From: Isochrysis galbana
Taxonomy: Eukaryota; Haptophyta; Isochrysidales; Isochrysidaceae
Reading direction: 5' to 3'
DNA length: 64,000 nt
NCBI GenBank assembly: GCA_018136815.1
Contig: CM030932.1
Span: 6,176,407 to 6,240,406, forward strand
Under the pieces are notes generated by a model. The model saw nothing but the letters and a program-made list of their open reading frames with translations, was not told the DNA's origin and did no database searches. Positions 21,090-32,192 of the stretch are shown here, in pieces (position 1 is the first letter of the stretch; every line of letters starts with the position of its first letter). The position numbers were made by a program, and so were the translations under genes.

Positions 21090-21695
21090 GCCAGCTGTAC
21101 TTGGCGGTAGCACCGAAGAGCATTCATGCCGTATGGAGAAGCTCCTAGAGTTGAAAATCAATTGTACGCGAAAGGTTGGGATTACAACGTTCCGCAGAGA
21201 ACTGTCAGGACTTGATGACATGTCGAAATGGTGCAACTATTTGCGTGCTGATATCACACATGCTCTTACCATCTCATAGGCCGCCACATACGCCCCGATA
21301 GCCAGTCACCTATCTACACACGATGCACGGCAAGACGAAGACAGCAAATTTGCTCTAGTGTACTCTACCCCCAGATACCGGCACCGAACGCTCGACCCCC
21401 CGAAATGGTTCGGTTGCGAGTAGCTAGGGCGGAAGCCGCCCTCTAACTTGCCCCAAGAGCCAAGAGATGTGCTTCCTCTTCGTTTCTTCCCCGCCTTCTT
21501 TTTCTTTTTGGCCTTCCTTCTCATGTTTGGGTGTTGTCATCTGCTCTTTGTCATGTTTGGATATAATATCATGTAGTATCATTATTATGGATACAACACT
21601 ACTTCGTATAATTATTATTATATATCGCTCCTTTTTCGCTCACCATAAGCCGTTGCCGTTGCACCGCGAGCACGTAGTCGTAGTCGACGCGGCTA

Positions 21696-22080
21696 ACTAT
21701 CAGTAAACCGATAGGGTCATGGAGCGCGCGCCGCCTCCCTCCCTCGCTGCCGCTGCCCTCGCCGCGATGGACGACGCACTCATGAACACGCCCCTGTCGC
21801 CGAAGCGACCGCGCCAGTACGACCCGCCCGACCAGGTGGGCGCAAGAGCCAGCGGGCCACGCCCGCGCACCACCGAGAACAGCGAGACCACAGCCTGCAT
21901 GCTGGCAGTAGCCAGCATGCAGCATGCAGCACAGCCACATCACCCCCCACAGCCGCACCAGCCACACCACATAAGAGGGACGATCCACTAGGGAAGGCCG
22001 CCGGGCCGGGACCCTACACAGCCGCGGTACCGCCCTGGTACTCCGGCACGAGGGACTATATGTACTTTGGCCAACCCAAA
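21696..22080 (+). mobile_element. Hairpin-leader retroposon (GATAGGGTCATGG subfamily)
   Basis: Starts ACTATCAGTAAACCGATAGG followed by GTCATGGAGCGCGCGCCGCC. The same leader layout occurs at 28863, 32193 and 39299. The 3' boundary is not resolved. Confidence 0.5.
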
Positions 22081-22107
22081 TATGTAGCATTTATATGTTT
22101 ATATGTA

Positions 22108-23325
22108 CTACCTCCGTTCCAAAACTGAGATGTGAGAGAGCCTTTGGGAAGCGAGGGCGGCGCCTAGAGAAGAGGAGGCACTAGATGGAAGGATGGAAGG
22201 CCCGGGTGTGGGGAGGGTACATGCTGGCTTAAGGTGGTTCCCCAGGTTTTTTTGGACGTAGGGGTTTTTCCGAGGGAGTACGTGGGCGGTTGCCAGGAGA
22301 TGACCCGCAAGAGGCGCGGCGGCTTTCAGGCAGGCAACACTTTCTGGAAGGACCGTCGACGTGGCCAGAGAGGAGGAGGGGCAGGGGGGGCAGGGGGAGA
22401 GGTTTCACCCACTCCCAGCGCGCCGGCACAGCCTCCAGCCCGCACCTCTCCAGACGATCTGCAAGATGACGGCAGCTGTGGAGTCTGCGTCTGCGAGGGT
22501 AGGCCTCGGCGCTTTCGGTGCCTCGAGCGGTGGAGATGGCCTAGGCATACGGCAACGCACTTACACATACGCACATCTAAGATGTCCCGTAGGTACCTAC
22601 TCGGCCCAGGATTCTTCACGGGCATCCCCCGGTGCTGTCGTCTGCATGCTCCCGGCCGACGTGCTTCCGTGAGCAACGACTGCCTTGATTGGCAAGAAGG
22701 TTTGTTGTCGTACGTCGAAGCCAATATATACGAGCGCCGACACCTGGTTTGGGGAGCCAAAGGCGCCGCGACGCAAAACGCCTCGGAGCGAGTGGGCAGC
22801 ATTTGCCTAAAATACAGACCCAAGGGCATAGTTATGCGCGACCGTTTGTACCGTTGTACTACTGACCTTGCTATTGCTCACGCCAACGCCATTGTTCTAC
22901 AAACTTTTCAGGTAAAACTGGTGGAGAAGGGTTGGGATGAGGATCCTAGCATAGCTGCGTTTGGGGCTTTTCAATCGCGCATTCTGCACCGCCTCCAAAT
23001 TCCTGTGGGGGAGGAGCAAGGTAAACGCTGGAAGACGGATTTAGATGCCAGGGTTCAAAAGAGTTTGGATCGTAGGACTGCTCCATACCGCCAAGAACGC
23101 GCTCTGATGCGCCGTTCGTTGAAGATTAGACGGCAAAAGGAGACAGCCGCCAACCGCGGGAGCGCTTACACTTACAAGGCGGACAGCGTTGCAGTTGTCG
23201 GTACGTTGTATGGGAATCCCGGAGCTTGTAAGTGTTCCGCGTTCCGCCTTGGCAAAGTGTGCGACATCTTCGTGTGCGTGCCGGAGAGGCAGCGTACCTT
23301 GCACCCTTGCTTGTCACGGGGGTAG
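22108..23325 (+). mobile_element. Mariner/Stowaway-like left end followed by a transposon-type ORF
   Basis: TACTACCTCCGTTCC at 22106 is the same terminus as the complete element at 36117-37128. No matching right end was found. The frame 22234-23325 follows, at most 363 codons. Its C-terminal half (VQKSLDRRTAPYRQERALMR, then a CKC cluster) looks like a transposon nucleic-acid-binding tail: a basic coiled region, a Tyr-Lys motif and a Cys cluster. I cannot name the family. Whether the TIR and the ORF belong to the same element is unproven. Confidence 0.4.
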
Positions 23326-23557
23326 AAGGACATTAAAGTGCACGCGGATGTCGGAGAATGTTAGCACATCTTCCTGCTCGGAATCCGCCGCGGCACCATC
23401 TGTGTCGGGCCGGTCGCGTTGTGCTTTGTTTGAGTGTGACTCCGACCCACATTCAGTGATTGAGTCTGAGTTGAGCTGCGTCGAGTGTGAGGCTTGACTT
23501 CATGCATGGATCCATATACACACTAAATGAACACATCTCTCATTCTCCTCATTCTCA

Positions 23558-24305
23558 ACTAAGTTTATACTTGGTTGCCCCATGGGGGGGCACGAGCCCC
23601 CCCCTCTCTCCACTCCTCCCCTGCCATGGGGGAGGAACCACCCATGCTCCTGGCACGCCTGATGGCTTGCCAGGAGCAGAATGCCCTGCTGACCCACTCT
23701 CTCACTGGCAGGCTTGCCTGCCTCGCGCGTCCTGGCCTGTCGTGGCCAACCCATCGCTCCAAGCCCCCCTCCCCCCCTGTTCGACAGGCAGACAGGTGCA
23801 GATTGGGGACCCCTGAGGCACAGGAGCGCCAGCGAGGGAGAGGCAGGGGAGGCCAGGGCCCAGCCCCAGCCTCCTCTGCCCCCTGAGCTGGCCTCCAGGG
23901 GCCTCCAGGGGTCGCCAGGGGCAGCTGCAGGCCTGTCGCAGGCGCGCCATCGCGCGTGCCTGCAGGAGAGGGGAGAGAGAGCGCGGAGAAGGGGGTGGGC
24001 GGAGCGAGAGCTCCGCTCACCGGAAAATAGGTAAGTCCCGCACCTGTTTACAGGATAAGTCGGGACCGAGGCCGCCGCCAGCCCGGTAGGCGTAGGAGGA
24101 AGGGGGGAACGGATCGCCGGGGGGGGGGCGCGGGCCACCGACCATATCTAAGCCCTTTTCCCCTATCCCCCTAGTAGTGCACGGGGGGAGTCGCCTGATG
24201 GCGGGGGGGAAAGGGCCGGGGGAGTGGGGGTGTAGAAAGTTTCCTACGTGAGTAGAAAGTAGAGGCTGCACGGTCGCGTGTGCGGTGAGACTATTAAGAA
24301 ATTAA
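23558..24305 (+). mobile_element. Hairpin-leader SINE-like retroposon, complete, 18-bp TSD
   Basis: 748 bp flanked by TCATTCTCCTCATTCTCA (23540-23557 and 24306-24323). Starts ACTAAGTTTATACTTGGTTG and ends GTGCGGTGAGACTATTAAGA plus AATTAA. The body is nearly the same as at 62578-63333 and 47222-47905. It shares its leader with the nested LINE at 18649 and its tail with LINEs, but encodes nothing recognisable. Confidence 0.92.
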
Positions 24306-24323
24306 TCATTCTCCTCATTCTCA

Positions 24324-25992
24324 CAATATGTATGTGTAAGTCACCCAACGTCCTCTAACGTCCTCTTACTGCCCGCGATCTGCCGCGCCCAAGTCAGTTG
24401 AACGTCTTCTTCTCGAGGTCTCTGTGTCTAGCCCGCGCGTGAGTAATAACTAAGGGGAGCGCAGTTTGGCAAGTGGCTACACTTACTATCACATACTTAC
24501 TTTTTCCTAGGGCGCCTCGGGTTCGATGACCGATGGGCGCACACTTCACCTGCCTATTTTACTTCCTTTTCGATTCGGCATTACCCCCATCTCTCCCACA
24601 CGAACGAACGAAGAGGGAGCCTACGTCAGCGCCTATGCGCGCTCTGGGTTACCCCAGCAGGGCAGAAAGCAGGTGCCGCCGCCTCGATGACACAACTGAC
24701 AATACTGGTAACCATTGGCGCAGGGGACACCCCCAAGACCATCTTAGGGGCTGAGTGAGACAACGGAGCATTAATTGAAACATTTACGACACTTGGGACT
24801 CGATATCGGAAACTCAACTAGTTGGATGCACAACCGCCTCCGCGGATTGACTACCAAGCAGACATGCCGCCACACCGACTCTCTGCTGCTCAATTAACGC
24901 CCCAGCCCACTTCCAGGCTCGGAAGGAAGTCTCATGCGAGGTCACTCTACAAGAATGGGCTCTGAAATCCCCTCCTCCCTCCTCCCCTGCACATGCGCAT
25001 CTCTGAGGTCAGAGACGAAGCGGCTGAGCGTCAGGTATGGCGCGAGGGGTGGGTGCGAACGGCATTCGGGCGGCTCATCTAGCGCCGTCGCACTCGTGCC
25101 CTCCCGGTTCCCACTCACAGATGTATGTGGCCCGGCCCCTACCGCGAGAACACCGGCGCAATGCACCGGAATCGACGCACAGCGCAAAAAGCATGGAAGG
25201 GTTTTGGAAGCGGCATGCAGTTCGCCACCAACGCGGTGCACTCATCACGGTACACCAAACGTGCCTGACCGATCGCCCTCAACGTGAAAGTTACAAATCA
25301 TCCCTACACTGTACAGATTCCGCCGCCCATTCCCCTTGCGCCCGACCCCATTCGCCCCCAGACCTTTCACATTCCTCCACGAGGCCCAGCAGGAATGCGC
25401 CAAAGCAACGACACACCCGCATCGCGCGGTGGCACGGTCGTCGACTGTGCGCGTGTGAGGCACGGGGCATGCATCCCCTGCAGCTCATATTCGCCGTTCA
25501 GCGCACATCCGCGCCCGGGGAACTCGCGAGGGCGCTCACAGGCCCAATGAACCAGTCGGAAGCGCACATCCCGTCGCCCGCCTCGCTCCCCCCTTCGGCG
25601 CCACCCCCACCTTAAAGAGAGTCGCTGCGGGGGAGAGAAAGACGCCGCGGGGGGGCCTTCTGTTTACGTTATCGAGGGAGTCTTCCTCTTGAGTATGCGG
25701 TGAGGGGCGACTTAGAGATAACGAACCAGAGAGCAGATGATGCGAGAGAGAAAGAAGGGGGAACGAACTAAAGAGACGCGATACAGAGTTCTTCGAAAGG
25801 GGTTGAAACGTTGAAATTGTACATAGCTTGCAACGGAGGCGGAGCGCCTCTTAGAACAAGCCGCTCTTTCAACGAACTTCAAAGGTTGTGAAAGCTCTCC
25901 CTCTCTTGTCTGATCTTCCCACAGGGAGGTGCTGCTGCTCTCTCTCGACGGCGTCCTCACAGAGAGAGACCCCGCAGCCGCGAGAGGCCAGC
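24324..25992. other. Intergenic, possible decayed transposon
   Basis: Around 24700-24930 an interrupted frame has a retroelement flavour (DNGALIETFTTLGTRYRKLN) but carries stops. The rest shows nothing recognisable. The last ~100 bp form the promoter/5' UTR of the BTB gene. Confidence 0.35.
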
Positions 25993-28022
25993 ATGGCGAG
26001 TGTCGGAGAGGCAGATCCCAAGGTGGTGCAGCAAACTGTGCTCAGTACACCCGGGGCTGGGGCGAGCACAGCGCAGCCCAGCAGCCACACGAACTCTTAT
26101 GCCTCTGCGGATCCGGTCGCATCCGGGGACATGTCCATCCATGAGGCCGTGTCCATTCAGGAACCGACGGCCACGACAGCACTGCTCAGCAGGGAGTCTT
26201 CTTTCGTGGCCGGGAGCCAGGGACCCACCAGGTCAGTGCTGGCTGCGTCTGACCCCACAACGGATCCAGACAAGAGGGGGACGGACCTTGGGCGATACTC
26301 CATGTCGTCCATGAGATATACCTGTGCAGCTGCTCGGCCGTCGGATCTCCGTCGATCGTTGTTGGAGGATACTACCGAGGCAAGCAAGGCCACCGGAATG
26401 GAGCTGGTCGCCTCATTACATGAGGCGACAAATCGCGTTCATCAAGAGCTCCAGGCACGAGCTGCTGCGCTTGAGGCAGCGCGTAGGGCGTTTGAGCAAG
26501 AGGTAGATACCAAGCGAGCATCACTTATGGCACAAGAGTTCGAGGTTATGAGGAGCGCGAATCAACTTAGACGAGAACAGGTGCGTCGACCTTTGCATGG
26601 AAGTCGTGCATCATGCGTATCGAAGACCGGCGCCGCGGTCCTGTCTGTGTGCATGCATGATCTAGAACAGGACGTGAATGGACGTGCTCGGCGACATTTG
26701 CAAAAAGGTCCTTCTACAAGATGCGTGGGACCTCAAGCGTGCCGTTGTGGAGACATGCCCCTATGAGAGACAGGGGTCGGAATATTTGCGCCACCATTTT
26801 TTGCGGTCTATCGTGATTAATTCTGAATCTTATCCTCTCTCCCTCTGCTCAGGAAGCGTGGTGCTTCTCGCGCAATAGATCTGAGTTGGCTGAAGTAGAG
26901 CAGCAGGCGTCCGTGAGGATCAAGGCAGGAGACTCCACCTTCATAACGACTGCGGCCGTGCTCATGCAGCGTGAGCCTACATCTGCGTTGGCGCTCCTCG
27001 TACGGAAACTCTTGAGTGGGCAGGAACAGATCAATAGACAAGACAGTATGACATTGCCAGTAAGTGCTTCCATCGGCGAAGAGACTAAGGATCTGAGAAG
27101 TATCGGCGAAGAGACTAAGAATCTGAGAAGTACCTTGCGGAGCAATGCGAAGGAGGGTGGCGGTGCGAGAGCAGGCGAGGACAGTGACTGCGCTTTACGA
27201 GATAATGGAGGCCCTGAAGGGAACAACAGCAAACAGAGCCCTACGGGGCTGGTGACCCCCGCAGGCGGAGCTGGCGGAACGAGTCCTATTACTCTCGTAC
27301 TCGATCGCGACGCGGGAACGGTGGCATTCTTGCTGGAATGGTTCCGTGACGGTGAGGTCTCCTTGCAAGGAATGCCCTCATCCATGTTGCGTCGCCTGCA
27401 AACCGAGGCTGCACATTGGAGCATCCGTAGTTTAGAGATGCAATGCGCGTCTCGGCTCGGCAGTTCCAAAGCTGAGGGCGACCAGCAGCGGCACTACAAC
27501 TTCTTGTTGACTCAACTTGAGGAGGGCATGGGCTCGTCAGCCATTTGTCGAGTCTTGATCAGCGAGGCGTGGAAGTGGCTAGCGGAGAGTCAATCCCGCA
27601 GGGAGTTAGCATGTGCCCATCGCACCATGCAGGATGGCAGCTATGAAGCGCAAGAGTCCCGAGCGGACCAGGGATCGCGTGTGGGACTCATGTATGTCCT
27701 CGCAGATGCCCTTGAGAAGCATCCTACGGATGGAGTTCTGCAACGCGTGGCTTTTGGCTGTTTTGCGCTCCTTGGCGCAACGTGTGCAACCGCTCGACCC
27801 GTTCTCGCATATCTGCGGTCAAGGCTTGAGGCAGCGGCAGAGAAAGTTCAGGCACGGGTCGCAGAACCTGTAGGAGCGACCGAGTTAAAGACCACATGGA
27901 TCCAAGCCGTCGGAGAGGTGGACAAATTTCGCCGCGTGCTAAAGTTGTGTCCAAGACCCGCGGAATCAGAAATTGATTGCATTGAGGGATTGAACCGCAC
28001 GCCAGCCGCCAAGCGACGCTAA
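25993..28022 (+). CDS. KCTD-type BTB/POZ protein, two exons
   Basis: Exons 25993-26580 and 26853-28022, phase-0 intron CAG|GTGCGT ... CTGCTCAG|GAAGCG, about 585 residues. Exon 1 encodes a disordered Ser/Thr-rich head and then a coiled coil (HEATNRVHQELQARAAALEA) that continues across the junction. Exon 2 carries a T1/KCTD-like BTB fold: VRIKAGDSTFITTAAVLMQR, a long loop, ITLVLDRDAGTVAFLLEWFR with DGEVSL, and LRRLQTEAAHWSIRSLE. The loop holds a repeated IGEETKDLRS / IGEETKNLRS. The C-terminal ~200 residues are helical and unassigned. KCTD proteins usually form pentamers and adapt cullin-3 ligases or other partners; whether this one does is inference. Confidence 0.75.
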
Positions 28023-28862
28023 CGGCAACCATCGCTTCCCTTTTCCCACCGTGGCCTTCCTCACTACTAGTAGCCTCGCCCCTTGGCCTCTTGCCTTCCC
28101 CTCGCCCCCTAGTCCCTCCTCATCGCCGGCTTACCCCCCTCCGCGACCCTTTCGCTCGCTCCCTGGATTATTACTATGTACGCACGCTCGCAACTTCTTG
28201 GCGCGTATGCGGGAATGGTGTATGGCGAAAGGTTGCATTGCAATCTTCCGAGACCCTTCACACGGTGCGTTATGGCCGTTGCCTTCGACCAATGGCTACC
28301 GGGCGGAAGGAAGCAACTAAGCGGCTTCTGCGATGGCCACATCGCCGGCTAACCGCCGCCTTGAAGTGGGATTGACTTGCCACTCTTGACTTACTCTTCG
28401 TGGATTGTGGCTGCATTTCTACGACAAGTTTCGATAGGTTCTCCCTTCTCTCGCGGAGTCTATGACAAGCTCTGAATAGCATAGTCCGGCGAGTCGAAAC
28501 GCATACTCCGCATTCCATCAGATTGGCATGCATAGAGGCAAATCCTTTTCCAGCCAGATGGCCATATGCACTCATTTGTGTGTGTGTCGCTGTTTGTGGG
28601 CGATCGTTGAGCTCGCACGTCCAAGGTGTCGAGAAAGGAGCAATGCACGCCTCAGTCCCCCGACTCCCTAGAGCGCGCAGCCCCCCCCCCCCCCCCCCCA
28701 CGGCTGCCGAGGCGGCAGTTGCCCCCCTTGAATATAAAAATACCGCCGACAACTAGTTATTCAGTGGTACCGCTAGCCTACGGCGGTGTCACGAGTTGAC
28801 TCATCCACCTCTCCCCGCGCAGGGGGCGGGGAGGAGCGTGCCTTTTGGCTCTTTTCTCTTCA
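28023..28862. other. Intergenic, with a C20 homopolymer
   Basis: A ~20-base C run at 28680-28699; otherwise nothing recognised. Confidence 0.45.
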
Positions 28863-29600
28863 ATTATTAGTAAAACTGATAGGGTCATGGGGGCCGCGCT
28901 CCCCCCTTCCTCCATCGCAGATACCCCCTGGGTTTCCCCCAGCGCCCTCCCCCAGCGCCTTCCCCCAGCGCCCTCCCCCAGCGCCTTCCCCCAGCGCCCT
29001 CCGCCAGCGCCTTCCCCCAGCGCCCTCCGCCAGCGCCCTCCGCCAGCGCCCTCCCCCAGCGCCCTCCCCCAGCGCCCTCCCCCAGCGCCCTCCCCCAGCG
29101 CCCTCCCCCAGCGCCCTCCCCCAGCCCCCTCCCCCAGCGCCCTCCCCAGCGCCCTCCCCCAGCGCCCTCCCCCAGCGCCCTCCCCCAGCGCCCTCCCCCA
29201 GCCCCCTCCCCCAGCGCCTTCCCCCAGCGCCCTCCCCCAGCGTCCCCCACTGGAGTCCACCCGGGTGTCGTAGCGAAGCTCGTATCCTCATTGGAAACGA
29301 GCCGCGGAGGCGCACCGGCGGCTAGCGCGGCGCACGGCTCACCCGGGGAGCCCGGGACGGGCTCATCGGGGGAACGGGGAGGGCAAATGACGGGCATGTG
29401 AAATGGACGGGGAAGTGGCACGGAACGCAAATCGGAGAGACGGAGGACGTAGGGAAGGGCGCGGCGAGCAGATACCGCTTGATTGGGACTCGTAGGGACT
29501 CGTAGACTCGAAAGGATGACTCGGAAGACTCGGGGCTTGGGGGTACTCAGGGGGCTGCAGGTCACCAACAGGCGATACAACGACGAACAACACGCCACCA
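28863..29600 (+). mobile_element. Hairpin-leader retroposon with internal minisatellite
   Basis: Leader ATTATTAGTAAAACTGATAG then GGTCATGGGGGCC, continuing CTCCATCGCAGATACCCCCT. This last part matches the start of the element at 35056-35993, so the two are one superfamily with different stems. The middle is expanded into a minisatellite. The 3' end is uncertain. Confidence 0.5.
28941..29246 (+). repeat. 13-bp minisatellite, ~24 copies
   Basis: Unit AGCGCCCTCCCCC with C/T and C/G variants. As 13 is not a multiple of three, every frame reads a Pro/Ala/Ser (or Gly/Arg) repeat; these frames are not genes. Confidence 0.95.
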
Positions 29601-29613
29601 GACAACCTGAACA

Positions 29614-29846
29614 AGTTCACATCTCAACAAGTTGACCTCTCAACATGTTGACCCCTCAACATGTTGACCTCTCAACATGTTGACCCCTCAACAAGTTGAC
29701 CTCTCAACATGTTGACCTCTCAACATGTTGACCTCTCAACAAGTTGACCCCTCAACAAGTCAACAAGTTGACCTCTCAACATGTTGACCCCTCAACAAGT
29801 TGACCTCTCAACATGTTGACCTCTCAACAAGTTGACCCCTCAACAA
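29614..29846 (+). repeat. 16-bp palindromic minisatellite, ~14 copies
   Basis: Unit TCAACATGTTGACCTC, alternating with CAACAAGTTG. TCAACATGTTGA is a perfect palindrome in about half the units. It abuts the foldback element. Confidence 0.93.
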
Positions 29847-30079
29847 GGTGTCGTTCCGTCAATTGTGGGACATCAGTCGAATTGAGCGATCAAATGTCCA
29901 CAGTTATTAAAAATTAAATAAGGGCTAGCACCTGCCTTTCCCGCGGTGCATGTTCCCCCGCGGGGAGAAAAAAGTTGTTATCCCCACGCACTGCTAGCCC
30001 TTATTTAATTTTAAAATAACTGTGGACATTTGATCGCTCAATTCGACGGATGCCCCACAATTGACGGAACGACACCTTG
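29844..30079 (+). mobile_element. Foldback element, complete
   Basis: 236 bp. The arms CAAGGTGTCGTTCCGTCAAT ... and its reverse complement extend about 90 bp each with few mismatches (GAATTGAGCGATCAAATGTC near the inner ends), around a core with CCGCGGTGCATGTTCCCCCG and AAAAAGTTGTTATCCCCACG. Partial copies: 1617-1780 and 53152-53173. No obvious target duplication. Confidence 0.9.
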
Positions 30080-30620
30080 CAATCCTCTCCTCTTCCAACC
30101 AAGACGAGGCTTGGCGCCATTACACCTATTCAACGGCCGAGGTTGTGAAAAGAGTTGCGCAAGTAGAGAGGGAATTCGCCATCTTCAAGAATGGCGTAGG
30201 CGCCTTCTCTCGGCCGTCTGCACTCGAAAATGCTAAGGTGATGGCGCCTTCTCAATGGTGGAGCGTCTACGGTAAGCATGTCCCCTTGCTTGCGGCTTTG
30301 CGCTTTGGCACACAGCAAGTTTTGTCACAACCGGCGGCTGCGTCTGCTGCGGAACGAAATTTGTCGGTGTATGGACAGATTCACTCGCAAGCTCGGTCGA
30401 GGTCGAGTATGAGCCATCACGTCGCAGATAAGCCTGTCTACTGTCTACTGCCACGAGCCACGAGTCGATGGACGTGCAGATGCGTGTGCAAAGTGCTGGA
30501 TGGACTCCTGATATTGCGAAGTGGGACAGCGACGACGATGATGACGACGAAGATGATTGGATTGGTGACGAGGGTGCTAGTCCAAGTGAGGAAACCGTGC
30601 GCAAGTTATTTGTCTAATAG
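30075..30620 (+). pseudogene. hAT transposase C-terminal remnant
   Basis: The frame encodes the hAT dimerisation domain: WWSVYGKHVPLLAALRFGTQ, then a Pro-Ala-Ala-Ser-Ala-Ala-Glu-Arg-Asn helix equivalent to the family's PASSAxxER signature and an RSRSSMSHHVADKPVYC segment. After that it is frameshifted. A 7-bp duplication (CTGTCTA twice, ~30436) precedes the break, and the acidic tail (DSDDDDDDEDDWIGDEG) continues in another frame from ~30520. The catalytic N-terminal part is absent. It begins exactly at the right arm of the foldback element. Confidence 0.85.
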
Positions 30621-30950
30621 CAAAAGTGCTCGTTGGGTGCGCACGGCAGCGCGCCACGCGCAGGGCGCGCGCGCTCGCGCACGCGCTAGCTGCTATAAAC
30701 ACGGTGGCCAAACAGGAGGGGGTTTGAAACACGGCAAAACACGGCTGTGTTTGGCTTTTGTAGAAACACGGTAAACACGTGTTTCCCAGCTAGGTCTATG
30801 GTCTACTAGAGTAGGTACCCAACCAACAACTGTTCAACTCAGATAACACATCCTCCTCTAGTTTACTACTAGAAGACCTCATCACACAACACCCTACCAA
30901 GGAGGCTGGCCCATCGGTCTGCGCCGTCGCGTGTGGGGGGCTCCTGGCGA

Positions 30951-31592
30951 ATGGAGACGCCGATCGCGGTGGGCACGCCGGTGACGCCATACCCAACGGG
31001 CGTGGGCGACAGTGGCCCGCCCCCGCCCAACGCCACCCCACTCTACCCGACCCTCACGCCGAACATTGCCACGCCCGCGAGCAACCCCTCTGCCAAGGAG
31101 ACGCCCCCTACACACCAACATCAATATCTCTTGACGCCTGTGCTGCCAGCCACGATCGGCGGCTGTGGCAAGAGAATACACGCCAGCGGCAGGTACCTCC
31201 TCCCTGACCGCCTTAAGGTGAGGGGATGTGGGACGAATATCACCTTCGACACGCGTGAGATGATTACAGAGGGCAAATCCACCAGGGTGGTCCTAGGCGG
31301 AGGTTTCCCATGCGGTTGCTGCTTCTGTTCCTCCGTGTTGACGCTCATTGCCGCGTCCGATCTCGCCGTCAGCACCGATGCGGATAGCGACTGCTGCTGC
31401 TGCTGCAATGGAATTACGTACACGCGGAGTGACGAGCGTCTCGGGCGTGGCAAGGGGCAAGCAACTGAAGCTGAGGGCTTAATTTTGGTTGGCGGTTCGG
31501 GCTGTGGTTCTCGCGTCCATGTGATTGTTCTTGACCATGACCAGCCGGTACCAATCATCACCCGCTTTGCGCGCGGCCTCGGGCTCGCTTGA
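30951..31592 (+). CDS. Cys-rich protein of unknown function
   Basis: 213 residues from METPIAVGTPVTPYPTGVGD. A Pro/Thr-rich head is followed by a beta-looking domain (HASGRYLLPDRLKVRGCGTN, ITFDTREMITEGKSTRVVLG) with a Cys-dense centre (GFPCGCCFCSS, then a run of five Cys encoded by a TGC repeat) and a C-terminus VHVIVLDHDQPVPIITRFAR. Codon usage looks gene-like. No family recognised; the cysteines could be lipidated or metal-binding. Confidence 0.5.
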   Translation: METPIAVGTPVTPYPTGVGDSGPPPPNATPLYPTLTPNIATPASNPSAKETPPTHQHQYLLTPVLPATIGGCGKRIHASGRYLLPDRLKVRGCGTNITFDTREMITEGKSTRVVLGGGFPCGCCFCSSVLTLIAASDLAVSTDADSDCCCCCNGITYTRSDERLGRGKGQATEAEGLILVGGSGCGSRVHVIVLDHDQPVPIITRFARGLGLA

Positions 31593-32192
31593 GGAATGCC
31601 GATAAATTTGGGTCGAGATCCGAGCATGGAACGTACACGAATTCGAGGGGACCTAATTCGGGGCCTTAATACAAGAGTGCGGGCCATCACGAAGCTTTGA
31701 TGCTGAAATGAATAAATAAGCGCCTCTTGCTGCGGATAGGTGTGGAAGGAAGTCTGACATGAGCGGAAGAGCTCCTTCATTTTTGGCTTCGATACATGTT
31801 CACTGGGCATTGGCAGCCCATTGCCGGAATTATGTCGAGATGTGGCGCGACACACAGGTAGGTGGAGCGGTGGAGTGACCGTGGCTATGTGTGACAACCG
31901 CGCTGCGAGGAAAGCCACGGATAAGGGTCGGCTCCAGCAGCATCTTGAAAAAATACCCGCTACGTGTGCGGCGCGAGGCAATGTGATTATGGTACTCCCT
32001 ACTACCTACCATCCTGAATAGGACAACAGGCTTCTACTAGCTGCTAACTGCTAATAGGTTCTGTTAAGAGGTCAACAGGTGAGGCGTCCATTAGACTTGT
32101 TGCCTATTAACAAAAGAACAACTTCTTGATAATATATGGCCGCACCCGCGGCATGCACAAGCTAGCTGCGCACTACCATACTTCACTCAAAC
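31593..32192. other. Intergenic with a minus-strand retroposon 3' end
   Basis: At 31940-31980, read on the minus strand, CACGTAGCGGGTATTTTTTC followed by AAGATG resembles the LINE 3' tail at 56143-56180. The rest is unassigned. Confidence 0.4.

Noticed and set aside
25037-25615. 192-codon plus-strand frame upstream of the BTB gene
   Set aside because: His/Arg/Pro/Ser-rich with no domain, conserved pattern or splice support.
28778-29325. Pro- or Gly-rich frames on both strands (160-237 codons)
   Set aside because: Produced by the 13-bp minisatellite, which is open in all frames.
31121-31981. 286-codon minus-strand frame opposite the Cys-rich gene
   Set aside because: Low-information composition; the plus-strand frame has better gene-like features. 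Not excluded entirely.
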